Source: Burkholderiales bacterium
GTDB lineage: Bacteria; Pseudomonadota; Gammaproteobacteria; Burkholderiales; Burkholderiaceae_F
Assembly: GCA_024641225.1 (NCBI GenBank)
Contig: JAHEDN010000080.1
Span: forward strand, 1-9,033
Reading direction: 5' to 3'
Length of the DNA stretch: 9,033 nucleotides
Translations under genes and position numbers: made by a program
Part shown: one piece after another, positions 1 to 6,390 of the stretch
How the letters are laid out: every line of letters starts with the position of its first letter
Position numbering within the stretch: the first letter of the stretch is position 1
Notes under the pieces: model-generated
What the model saw: the letters and a program-made list of their open reading frames with translations, nothing else
What the model was told of the DNA's origin: nothing
Database searches by the model: none

Positions 1-298
1 GCAACTGGCGGAACTTGGCCAGCTGCTCGATCGGCAGGTCGTAACCGGTCAGATGCAGCAGCGCGTACTGCAGCATCGAGCCATGACCGTTCGACAGGAC
101 GAAGCGGTCGCGATCGACCCAAGCGGGATCGGCCGGATTGTGACGCAGGTGCCGGCTCCACAGTGCCAGCGCGATCTCCGCCATGCCCATCGGCATTCCC
201 GGATGTCCCGAGTTGGCCTTCTGCACGGCGTCCATGGCCAGCGCCCGCAGTGCATTGCACATGTCATTTCGCAGCGGCGGCGTCGTGGTGTCGGGCAT
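1..298 (-). CDS. tkt: Transketolase, N-terminal part (cut by window edge)
   Basis: Transketolase moves two-carbon ketol units between sugar phosphates in the non-oxidative pentose phosphate (or Calvin) pathway, using thiamine diphosphate and Mg2+ in the cytoplasm. Only the first 99 codons are present. They show NSGHPGMPMGMAEIA (residues 29-43) and LSNGHGSML (68-76), the two conserved histidine motifs of the TPP-binding domain. His32 and His72 align with His26 and His66 of E. coli TktA, and ALAMDAVQKAN before them is also typical. The ATG at 296-298 gives an N-terminus about six residues longer than E. coli TktA. ATG at codon 13 is an alternative start. Neither ATG has a clear Shine-Dalgarno sequence. 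The gene is divergent from speDE. The rest lies outside the window, so completeness cannot be judged. Confidence 0.94.
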   Translation of the reverse strand, partial: MPDTTTPPLRNDMCNALRALAMDAVQKANSGHPGMPMGMAEIALALWSRHLRHNPADPAWVDRDRFVLSNGHGSMLQYALLHLTGYDLPIEQLAKFRQL

Positions 299-543
299 CG
301 GAACAGGAAACTATGGGAAATAGAAGCAGGCAAAAATAAAGCCAGGCGCGACCTTGTCGCGAGAACGGCAAAAGTCTATCAGCGGCGACCGCCAACGTCG
401 GCGGCACGGCTTGCACGTTGTCAATACCTGCCCGGGTTCACCGGACTACGCTCGCGCAAAACCGTCATTAGCAATATTCGAGGTGCCTCTCAGTTTTCGC
501 GAGCGGCCGCGCTTTTGCGGAGAGAAAAAAACCTATATCATCA

Positions 544-571
544 CCGGTTCAAATTCGATCCGGAAAACCGG
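544..571. repeat. Inverted repeat CCGGTT-N16-AACCGG in the speDE leader
   Basis: CCGGTT at 544-549 is exactly mirrored by AACCGG at 566-571, around a 16-base centre. It lies just downstream of the -10-like TATATC at 534-539, so it could be an operator half-site pair or a weak leader hairpin. A six-base repeat with a 16-base gap can arise by chance. Confidence 0.3.
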
Positions 572-698
572 AAGCAACGGGTTGCCGAGCAGGAAGTCGT
601 ACGCAAAGGCATCTTCCCCCGCCAGGTCCAATCGACGCAGCGAAAGCTGTCACCGACTCGCGCGCCGCGCACCAGCGCCGGGTCCCGGATCGTGGGTT

Positions 699-739
699 GC
701 GGTGATGAACCGCGATTCAGGTCGATTAGGGCGGACCTG
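699..739 (+). promoter_or_regulatory. Tandem hairpins immediately before the speDE ribosome binding site
   Basis: Two perfect stems lie back to back in the leader. GCGGT (699-703) pairs with ACCGC (709-713) around a 5-base loop. CAGGTC (718-723) pairs with GACCTG (734-739) around a 10-base loop. The second stem ends two bases before the G-rich Shine-Dalgarno stretch at 742-747. GTCCC at 682-686 is also complementary to GGGAC at 744-748, which overlaps that Shine-Dalgarno, so an alternative fold could hide it. This geometry fits a translational control element, but it matches no riboswitch class I know. Chance folding of GC-rich DNA is the alternative. Confidence 0.3.
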
Positions 740-752
740 CTGGGGGACGAAG

Positions 753-2066
753 ATGCAAGGACTTCACCTGACTGGCGATCTGTTCGACTGCAGCTGCACT
801 TCCGCACTGCTGACGGATCTGGAAAGACTCTCGACACTGTGCCGCGACGCGACCGTCGCCGCGGGACTGACGATCGTCGACGAGAAGTATCACGTGTTTC
901 CCGACTTCAACGGGCAGCCTGGCGGCATCACCGGCGCGGTGCTGCTCGCCGAGTCGCACCTGGCCGTGCACACCTGGCCCGAGCGTCGTGGCGTCACGCT
1001 CGACGTCTACGTCTGCAATTTCACCGATGACAACGGCGGCAAGGCACAGCAGCTCTTCGACGAGTTGATGTTGGCATTCCGCCCGGCGAGCCAGGTCGTG
1101 AACCGCATCAACCGCGGCGACCTGGCCGCCAGCACGCAGTCGGTCGCCGCCGAGGCATCGAACCAGGCTCCGGGCGGCGGCGCCGGATCGAATGAGCTGA
1201 TCTTCGACTGGCTGAACGCCAATGCCGGGTACGGCTTCACCGCCCGCCAGCGGCTGCAGACAATCGAGTCGCCGTACCAGCGCGTCGAGGTCTATGACAC
1301 GCCCCAGTTCGGCAAGCTGTTTCGCCTCGACGGTCGCTTGATGACCTCCGAAAAGGAGGAGTTTTTCTACCACGAGTGCATGACGCACCCGGCGCTGCTC
1401 ACCCATCCGAACCCGCAGTCGGTGCTGGTCATCGGCGGCGGCGACGGCGGATCTTCGGAGGAGATCTTCAAGCATCCGAGCGTCAGGCGGATCGTGATGG
1501 CCGAACTCGACGCCGCGGTGATCGACGTCGCGCGCACCCACCTGGGCGAGATCCACAAGGGCGCGCTCGACGACCCGCGGCTCGAAATCCGGATCGGCGA
1601 CGGCTTCGAATACGTGAAGAACACGAACGAGAAGTTCGACGTGATCGTGCTCGACATCACCGATCCGGACACGCCGGCGTTTCACCTGTATTCGGAGGAT
1701 TTTTTCCGCATGTGCCGCGACCGGCTCAATCCCGGCGGCATGCTGACGCTGCACCTCGGCACGCCGGTTTACGCACCCGAGACGGTACGGAAAAATGCGG
1801 CGAACCTGCGCAAGGTCTTCAGGCAGGTGCACCCGCTGGCGCTGTTCATTCCGCTGTATGGCTCGCTGTGGTGCCTCGGCGTGGCAAGCGATAGTGCCAA
1901 TCCGCGACTGATGACTGCAGAGGCGATTTCCGCGAGGTTGCGCGAACGGCGCATCGGGGGCCTCAGCTACTACAACGCAGAACTGCATGCCGGGCTGTTT
2001 GCGTTGCCCACGTTCGTCAAGGCGCTGACGGAACCGTCCGAGGCGCCGGCACGACTGGCCGCCTAG
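753..2066 (+). CDS. speDE: Fused S-adenosylmethionine decarboxylase / spermidine synthase
   Basis: A single 437-residue bifunctional protein. Residues 1 to about 112 are a prokaryotic class 1B AdoMet decarboxylase. Ser68 in AESHLAVHTWPE is the self-cleavage site that becomes the pyruvoyl group, with His73 and Cys88 at the same spacing as Ser63/His68/Cys83 of the Thermotoga enzyme. About 35 Ala/Gly/Ser-rich residues link it to a spermidine synthase domain (about 148-425). That domain has VIGGGDGG (226-233) for decarboxylated AdoMet, ELD at 251-253, and DITDP (301-305) carrying the diamine-site aspartates 301 and 304. Together they would turn AdoMet plus putrescine into spermidine in one polypeptide. 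Such fusions are known in bacteria including Delftia. ATG at 753 follows GGGGGA (742-747) by 5 bases and starts exactly at the SpeD homology. The frame stays open upstream to 354, but that part is not SpeD-like. An intrinsic terminator follows. Confidence 0.95.
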   Translation: MQGLHLTGDLFDCSCTSALLTDLERLSTLCRDATVAAGLTIVDEKYHVFPDFNGQPGGITGAVLLAESHLAVHTWPERRGVTLDVYVCNFTDDNGGKAQQLFDELMLAFRPASQVVNRINRGDLAASTQSVAAEASNQAPGGGAGSNELIFDWLNANAGYGFTARQRLQTIESPYQRVEVYDTPQFGKLFRLDGRLMTSEKEEFFYHECMTHPALLTHPNPQSVLVIGGGDGGSSEEIFKHPSVRRIVMAELDAAVIDVARTHLGEIHKGALDDPRLEIRIGDGFEYVKNTNEKFDVIVLDITDPDTPAFHLYSEDFFRMCRDRLNPGGMLTLHLGTPVYAPETVRKNAANLRKVFRQVHPLALFIPLYGSLWCLGVASDSANPRLMTAEAISARLRERRIGGLSYYNAELHAGLFALPTFVKALTEPSEAPARLAA

Positions 2067-2112
2067 TATCGCCGCACGGCGGCGGTGCCGCTGGCGGGCA
2101 TGACGAGACCTC

Positions 2113-2140
2113 GGGCCCGGCCGCACGCCGGGCCCTTTTT
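2113..2140 (+). terminator. Intrinsic terminator after speDE
   Basis: A perfect 9-bp GC stem, GGGCCCGGC (2113-2121) with GCCGGGCCC (2127-2135), encloses a 5-base loop and runs straight into TTTTT (2136-2140). It lies 46 bases after the speDE stop and should end that transcript. Oddly, it finishes only 12 bases before the rsmE start codon. Confidence 0.9.
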
Positions 2141-2152
2141 CTGCCTGCTTTC

Positions 2153-2923
2153 ATGCCGCACCCTCGCTTCTTCGTTGACTCGCCGATGACTGCCGGCGAG
2201 TCGCTGCGCCTGCCGGCCTCGGTGGCTCACCACGCCTTGCGCGTCCTTCGGCTGCGTGGCGGCGCACCGATCGTTCTGTTCAACGGACACGGCGGCGAAT
2301 ACGCGGCATCCCTTCTCATCGACGACGGCGACGCGATGGCGCGCATCGACGCGCATGACCCGATCGATCGCGAATCGTCACTGAAGATCACGTTGGTCCA
2401 GGCGCTGGTCGCTGCCGACAAGCTCGACTGGATCGTCGAGAAGGCGGTCGAGCTCGGAGTCGACCGCATCGTCATTGCGCCGGCCCGCCGCAGCGTCGTA
2501 CGACTGGATGCCCGGCGAGGAGAGCGGCGACTGCAGCGCTGGCGAGAAATCGTGCTTTCGGCCTGCTGCCAATGCGGCCGCAACCGGGTGCCTCGGGTGG
2601 ATTTCTTCGCATCGTTCGAAGCGGCGCTGACCTCGTTGCCTGCCGACCAGCCTCGCCTGATGCTGCTGCCGTCCGCCGGCAGCGGGCTTCCGTGTGCCCT
2701 GCCTGGCCTTCGCGCGGCGCTGATGGTCGGCCCCGAGGGAGGATTCAGCGAGGACGAGATGCAGCGCGCCGATCAGGCCGGCTTCATCGCCGCCCGAATC
2801 GGACCGCGCATTCTGCGCACGGAAACGGCCGGGTTAGCAGCGCTGGCTGCCCTTCAGGCGACCTTCGGCGATCTTGCTGGCCCGTCCGGCAGACCACCTC
2901 CGATCGCCCGAGGCGCATCGTGA
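2153..2923 (+). CDS. rsmE: 16S rRNA (uracil-1498-N3)-methyltransferase
   Basis: RsmE methylates N3 of U1498 in 16S rRNA of the 30S subunit, using AdoMet. The 256-residue product has the family length and order: an N-terminal PUA-like RNA-binding part (PRFFVD at 4-9, HHALRVLRL at 26-34, FNGHGGEY at 43-50) and a SPOUT methyltransferase domain with DKLDWIVEKAVELGV (89-103), CGRNRVP (141-147), the AdoMet-knot motif GPEGGF (193-198) and GPRILRTETA (217-226). The start at 2153 is supported by the family-typical PRFFV N-terminus, though there is no Shine-Dalgarno sequence and the speDE terminator ends 12 bases upstream. ATG at 2186 is a less likely alternative. One oddity: the usual ACEQ(S/C)GR motif reads ACCQCGR here, with Cys139 in place of Glu. 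The gene is convergent with barstar across a 40-base gap with no clear terminator. Confidence 0.95.
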   Translation: MPHPRFFVDSPMTAGESLRLPASVAHHALRVLRLRGGAPIVLFNGHGGEYAASLLIDDGDAMARIDAHDPIDRESSLKITLVQALVAADKLDWIVEKAVELGVDRIVIAPARRSVVRLDARRGERRLQRWREIVLSACCQCGRNRVPRVDFFASFEAALTSLPADQPRLMLLPSAGSGLPCALPGLRAALMVGPEGGFSEDEMQRADQAGFIAARIGPRILRTETAGLAALAALQATFGDLAGPSGRPPPIARGAS

Positions 2924-2963
2924 CGACTCCGCCCGGCGGCGCCGCAAGAAGTGGCCTGCTGAT

Positions 2964-3371
2964 TCAGGAATAGAAGACGCGCAGGGCGACGCCGCGTTCC
3001 GCGAAGTCGTCGCGCGCATCGCGGAAAACGTCGAGCAGGGCCGCCTGCTCGGCGGCGCCGAAGCGGCCTGCATGGGGCAGGCGTTCGAGCACGATCACCC
3101 AGCCTCGCCCGCCGCGCTCGGAAAGGTCGGTGAGACAGTCGTAGAGCGCATCGAGATTGGCGCCGTACCACTCGGGGAAGGCAAAGGCGCGACCGATCGC
3201 CTTCATCACGGCGTTCTTGTCGACGCAGTCGGAGCATTCGACGAGAACGAAATGATGCCCGGACTGCGCGGCCCATCGGCGCAGATCGTCGATGTCGCGC
3301 GCCCCGAGCCTGCGTACGGTCTGGGCCGGCAGCACGTCGATCGGGTCCGGCGTACTCCTGGAGGCGCTCAT
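2964..3371 (-). CDS. Barstar-family ribonuclease inhibitor
   Basis: A 135-residue barstar-like protein, predicted to bind and block the active site of the ribonuclease encoded just upstream. The diagnostic stretch is FPEWYGANLDALYDCLTDL (residues 65-83), which matches the Bacillus barstar helix EYYGENLDALWDCLTG. Asp74 and Asp78 correspond to barstar Asp35 and Asp39, the latter being the main barnase contact. Tyr77 replaces Trp38 and Asp118 (in VFRDA) sits where barstar has Glu76. The N-terminus is about 30 residues longer than Bacillus barstar, and no signal peptide is visible, which fits a cytoplasmic guard. The ATG at 3369-3371 overlaps the ribonuclease stop as ATGA, so translation is probably coupled and the inhibitor made with its enzyme. 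The family call is firm; the partner is inferred from the overlap. Confidence 0.93.
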   Translation of the reverse strand: MSASRSTPDPIDVLPAQTVRRLGARDIDDLRRWAAQSGHHFVLVECSDCVDKNAVMKAIGRAFAFPEWYGANLDALYDCLTDLSERGGRGWVIVLERLPHAGRFGAAEQAALLDVFRDARDDFAERGVALRVFYS

Positions 3372-3850
3372 TGTCTGATCCGGCGGAAGCTCTGATAGTG
3401 ATCGTCGGTGTAGTAATACTCGCCGCTGGTCGAGGGATCGCCGCTGGTCCCCTTGCCGGCGACGATCCGGCGCGCGCCGCGGTCGCGGCTGCCGGGCGTC
3501 GGCACCGTGTACTCGGTGTAGTAGCCGCGAACGCGTTGCGGCAGCAGGCGTTCACGGTTGCCGAAGACGGCGCCGTCCCTGCCATAGGGAAACGGACCAC
3601 CGTGCCGGATCAGCGCCAGCGTCGAGCGCCCCTCCGGAGGCAGCGCATCGATCGCCACCTCGCCAAGCATTGCCGGCGCCGGGCGCCCGGAAGGCGACGA
3701 TTCGTCACGTGCGCAAGCCGAGGCGCCGAGCACAAGCGCCAGCAGAACGAGCAGTAATTGCCCGAGCCGCCGCAAGGTCACCGTCCATGGGGCCGCGCGA
3801 TCTTCCTCGTCAATCATGGCACCGCGAACCCTGGCCTCGCCGGCTGACAT
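3368..3850 (-). CDS. Exported RNase Sa/barnase-type guanyl-specific ribonuclease
   Basis: The C-terminal half is a microbial ribonuclease domain (barnase/RNase Sa/N1 type) that cleaves single-stranded RNA after guanine. Visible motifs are FGNRERLLP (96-104), YYTEYTVPTPG (110-120), RGARRIV (124-130) and YYTDDHYQSF (146-155). Glu113, Arg124, Arg128 and His151 fit the catalytic set; the Glu-Arg-Arg spacing (+11, +15) equals that of RNase Sa. A hydrophobic segment (about 29-45) after two arginines ends in GASAC, so Cys46 could be a lipoprotein cysteine, or this is an ordinary Sec signal. The protein should act outside the cytoplasm. The start is uncertain: ATG 3850 is used here (19 bases after maeB stops), but ATG 3817 or GTG 3781, which gives a compact MTLRRLGQ signal peptide, are plausible. 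None has a strong Shine-Dalgarno. The stop overlaps the barstar start. Confidence 0.9.
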   Translation of the reverse strand: MSAGEARVRGAMIDEEDRAAPWTVTLRRLGQLLLVLLALVLGASACARDESSPSGRPAPAMLGEVAIDALPPEGRSTLALIRHGGPFPYGRDGAVFGNRERLLPQRVRGYYTEYTVPTPGSRDRGARRIVAGKGTSGDPSTSGEYYYTDDHYQSFRRIRQ

Positions 3851-3869
3851 CTCGTCGGGCCAACGCCTG

Positions 3870-6173
3870 TCAGCGCTGCGAGTTCGCGTCGACTACGGTG
3901 AGCGCGGTCATATTGACGATCCGCCGCACGGTGGCCGACGCCGTCAGGATGTGCACCGGCCTTGCGGCGCCGAGCAGGATCGGGCCGATCGCCACGTTGT
4001 TGCCGGCCGCGGTCTTCAGCAGGTTGTAGCCGATGTTGGCGGCATCGATGCCGGGCAGCACCAGCAGGTTGGCGTCCGCCTGCAAGGTCGATAGCGGCAT
4101 GATCGATCTGCGCAGCGCGCTGTCCAGCGCGCAGTCAGCGTGCATCTCGCCGTCGACCTCCAGAGCCGGCGCGCGCTGCCTCAGCAGCGACAGCGCCTGC
4201 CGCATCTTTTCCGCACTGGCCGCGCGGCTCGAGCCAAAGTTCGAATGCGACAGCAGTGCTACCCGCGGCGTAATTCCGAGTCGCTGCAGTTCCTCCGCGG
4301 CCAACACCGAGATCTCGACTATTTCGGCTGCGGTCGGATCGACGTTGACGTGGGTGTCGACCATCGCGATCTGCCGGCCCGGCAGCATCAGGATGTTCAT
4401 CGCCGCGTAGACGTTGGCCCCGGGCCGGCGGCCAATCACCTGGTCGATGTACTGCAGGTGCAGATCGTGCGCCCCGAAGGTGCCGCAGATCATGCCGTCG
4501 GCATCGTTCTTGGCGATCATCATCGCGCCGATCAGCGTCAGCCGCCGCCTCATCTCGATCTTGGCGTACTGCTCGGTCACGCCGCGCCGAGCCGTCATCT
4601 CGTGATAACTGCGCCAGTAATCGCGGTAGCGCGGATCCGACTCGGGATTGACCACGTCGAAATCCGCTCCCGCTTTCATGCGCAGCGCGAAGCGCACCAG
4701 ACGGCGCTCGAGCACCGCCGGACGGGCAATCAGCGTCGGCCGGGCAATGCCTTCGTCGATTACCACCTGGACTGCGCGCAGCACGCGCTCGTCCTCTCCC
4801 TCGCAGAACACGACACGCGCGCGCCCGCCCTCTGCCACCGCCTTCTTGGCGGTGGCGAAGATCGGCTTCATGAAAGTGCCCGAGTGATAGACGAACTGCT
4901 GCAATTGGTCGCGGTAGGCGTCGAGATCGGCGATCGGACGCGTCGCAACACCGCTGCTCATCGCCGCAGCGGCGACCGCCGGAGCAATGCGCATCATCAG
5001 CCGCGGGTCGAAGGGCTTCGGGATCAGGTACTCGGCACCGAAGCCCAGGTCGTGCACACCATAGGCGCTGGCAACGACGTCGCTCGACTCCTCGCGGGCG
5101 AGTTGTGCGATCGCGTGCACGGCAGCCACTTCCATTTCCTTGGTGATCATCGTGGCGCCGACGTCCAGCGCACCGCGGAAGACGAAGGGGAAACACAGGA
5201 CGTTGTTGACCTGGTTCGGATAGTCGGAACGGCCCGTGGCGATCACGGCGTCGTCGCGAACGGCCTTGACGTCTTCCGGAAGGATTTCCGGGTTCGGATT
5301 GGCCAGCGCCAGGATCAGTGGCCGCGCGGCCATCCTGGCCACCATCTCGCCCTTGAGGACGCCGCCGGCGGACAGGCCGAGAAACACATCCGCGCCCTCG
5401 ATGATCTCGGTCAGCCCACGCGCCGACGTGGGCTGCGCATAGCGGCGCTTCTCGTCGTCCATCAGCACGGTACGACCCTCGTAGACCACGCCCTCGATGT
5501 CGCTGGCCCAGATGTTGGCGCGAGGCAGCCCGAGTTCGACGAGCAGGTCGAGGCAGGCCAGCGCTGCGGCGCCAGCACCGCTGGTGACCAGCTTGACCTG
5601 CGCCAGATCTTTGCCGACCACGCTCAGGCCGTTGAGGATCGCCGCCGCGACGATGATCGCGGTGCCGTGCTGATCGTCGTGAAACACCGGGATCTTCAAC
5701 CGCTCGCGCAGCTTGCGCTCGACGATGAAGCACTCCGGCGCCTTGATGTCCTCGAGGTTGATGCCGCCGAATGTCGGTTCCAGCGCGGCGATGATCTCGA
5801 CCAGCCTGTCCGGGTCCTGCTCGCTGATTTCGATGTCGAAGACATCGATGCCGGCGAACTTCTTGAATAGCACGCCCTTGCCTTCCATCACCGGCTTTGA
5901 CGCCAGCGGCCCGATGTTGCCCAGCCCCAGAACGGCGGTGCCGTTGGTCACGACGCCCACGAGGTTGGCGCGCGCGGTGTACCGGGACGCATCGGCGGGC
6001 TCGGCCGCTATGGCCAGTGCAGCAGCGGCGACCCCCGGCGAATAGGCAAGCGCCAGGTCGCGCTGGTTGATCAGTTGCTTGGTCGGCATTACCGAGATCT
6101 TTCCCGGCCTCGGCTGCTCGTGGTACTCGAGCGCGGCACGCTTCAGATCGGCGTTCTCGTCGTCGGTTTTCAT
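3870..6173 (-). CDS. maeB: NADP-dependent malic enzyme with C-terminal phosphotransacetylase-like domain
   Basis: Converts malate to pyruvate and CO2 with NADP+ reduction, linking the TCA cycle to pyruvate and supplying NADPH. The 767-residue length and two-part build match MaeB (E. coli 759). The malic enzyme part (about 1-425) shows LALAYSPGVAA (40-50), NGTAVLGLGNIGPLASKPV (77-95), INLEDI (138-143), FHDDQHGTA (164-172) with the metal-binding acids, the nucleotide-binding GAGAAA (199-204) and ANPNPEI (291-297). The rest (about 430-760) is a Pta-like domain (VVFCEGEDERVLRA, SNFGSSR, LPGIDAANIGYNLLK), known in characterised MaeB proteins as an acyl-CoA-sensing regulatory domain without transacetylase activity. 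ATG at 6173 places the conserved EYHEQPRPGKISV block near the N-terminus as in homologues. The frame is open further upstream to 6296 but that extension is not conserved. The RNase and barstar genes follow on the same strand, so read-through is likely. Confidence 0.96.
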   Translation of the reverse strand: MKTDDENADLKRAALEYHEQPRPGKISVMPTKQLINQRDLALAYSPGVAAAALAIAAEPADASRYTARANLVGVVTNGTAVLGLGNIGPLASKPVMEGKGVLFKKFAGIDVFDIEISEQDPDRLVEIIAALEPTFGGINLEDIKAPECFIVERKLRERLKIPVFHDDQHGTAIIVAAAILNGLSVVGKDLAQVKLVTSGAGAAALACLDLLVELGLPRANIWASDIEGVVYEGRTVLMDDEKRRYAQPTSARGLTEIIEGADVFLGLSAGGVLKGEMVARMAARPLILALANPNPEILPEDVKAVRDDAVIATGRSDYPNQVNNVLCFPFVFRGALDVGATMITKEMEVAAVHAIAQLAREESSDVVASAYGVHDLGFGAEYLIPKPFDPRLMMRIAPAVAAAAMSSGVATRPIADLDAYRDQLQQFVYHSGTFMKPIFATAKKAVAEGGRARVVFCEGEDERVLRAVQVVIDEGIARPTLIARPAVLERRLVRFALRMKAGADFDVVNPESDPRYRDYWRSYHEMTARRGVTEQYAKIEMRRRLTLIGAMMIAKNDADGMICGTFGAHDLHLQYIDQVIGRRPGANVYAAMNILMLPGRQIAMVDTHVNVDPTAAEIVEISVLAAEELQRLGITPRVALLSHSNFGSSRAASAEKMRQALSLLRQRAPALEVDGEMHADCALDSALRRSIMPLSTLQADANLLVLPGIDAANIGYNLLKTAAGNNVAIGPILLGAARPVHILTASATVRRIVNMTALTVVDANSQR

Positions 6174-6188
6174 TTGGTCAACAAGCGG

Positions 6189-6203
6189 GCGCGCAAAGCG
6201 CGC
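6189..6203 (-). repeat. Perfect GCGCGC-loop-GCGCGC hairpin upstream of maeB
   Basis: GCGCGC at 6189-6194 is mirrored by GCGCGC at 6198-6203 around AAA, so the maeB leader would read GCGCGC-TTT-GCGCGC 15 bases before its ATG. It could be a leader hairpin or a protein-binding palindrome. It overlaps the expected transcription start if GATAAT (minus strand, 6204-6209) is the -10. Confidence 0.4.
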
Positions 6204-6339
6204 ATTATCGTGGAGGCCTTGGGTTGGATTGGTTTCGACCTGTTCAGCATGGACAAAAGCATGGGCGGATCGCCCGCAAGTCACGCTCGGCTCCACAACG
6301 CTGGGAAGGCTACCCGCTCGACATGGACAATATCTTGAA

Positions 6340-6384
6340 TTGACTTGGACAAAGCATTGACTTTTACAGTGGCCGCAGTACCAT
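6340..6384 (+). promoter_or_regulatory. Candidate promoter(s) upstream of the aminotransferase leader
   Basis: TTGACT occurs twice, at 6340-6345 and 6357-6362, embedded in a repeated TTGACTT spaced 17 bases apart. The second copy is followed after 16 bases by TACCAT (6379-6384), which matches the -10 consensus at four of six positions. That would start transcription near 6390. The first copy pairs with the weaker TTTACA at 6363-6368 after 17 bases. The -35 boxes are good; the -10 boxes are mediocre. Confidence 0.4.
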
Positions 6385-6390
6385 ATGCTC

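Larger units (their letters stand above)
299..752. promoter_or_regulatory. Divergent tkt / speDE intergenic region
   Basis: These 454 bases separate two divergently read genes and must hold both promoters and the speDE leader. The frames that stay open across it translate to low-complexity Arg/Ser/Pro-rich protein with no family resemblance, so I see no gene. AT-rich patches, unusual for this window, lie at about 305-345 (tkt side) and 521-558 (speDE side). TATATC at 534-539 is a possible -10 for speDE, but I find no good -35 at the right distance. A perfect TTGACA reads on the minus strand at 419-424 but lacks a matching -10. Structured elements at 544-571 and 699-739 are listed separately. 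Exact promoters cannot be fixed from sequence alone. Confidence 0.45.

Noticed and set aside
544..563. tRNA T-arm-like sequence (GGTTCAAAT) suggesting a tRNA fragment or attachment site
   Set aside because: The bases after the loop do not pair with those before it, no acceptor stem or CCA follows, and no integrase is nearby.
354..752. N-terminal extension of 133 residues in the speDE frame
   Set aside because: It is Arg/Ser-rich and unlike any SpeD N-terminus. The SpeD homology and a good Shine-Dalgarno begin at 753.
726..2126. Long minus-strand frame opposite speDE
   Set aside because: Shadow frame. Its composition is Arg/His-rich and it covers the true gene and the terminator region.
2936..2945. 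Bidirectional terminator between rsmE and barstar
   Set aside because: GCGGCGCCGC is a perfect palindrome but has no loop and no T-run on either side.
4140..5870. Very long plus-strand frame opposite maeB
   Set aside because: It is a GC-driven shadow of maeB on the other strand: His/Arg/Asp-rich with no recognisable motif.
6174..6296. 41-residue upstream extension of maeB
   Set aside because: The frame is open, but the family begins near the EYHEQPRPGK block and the extension spans the GCGCGC hairpin and a -10-like box.
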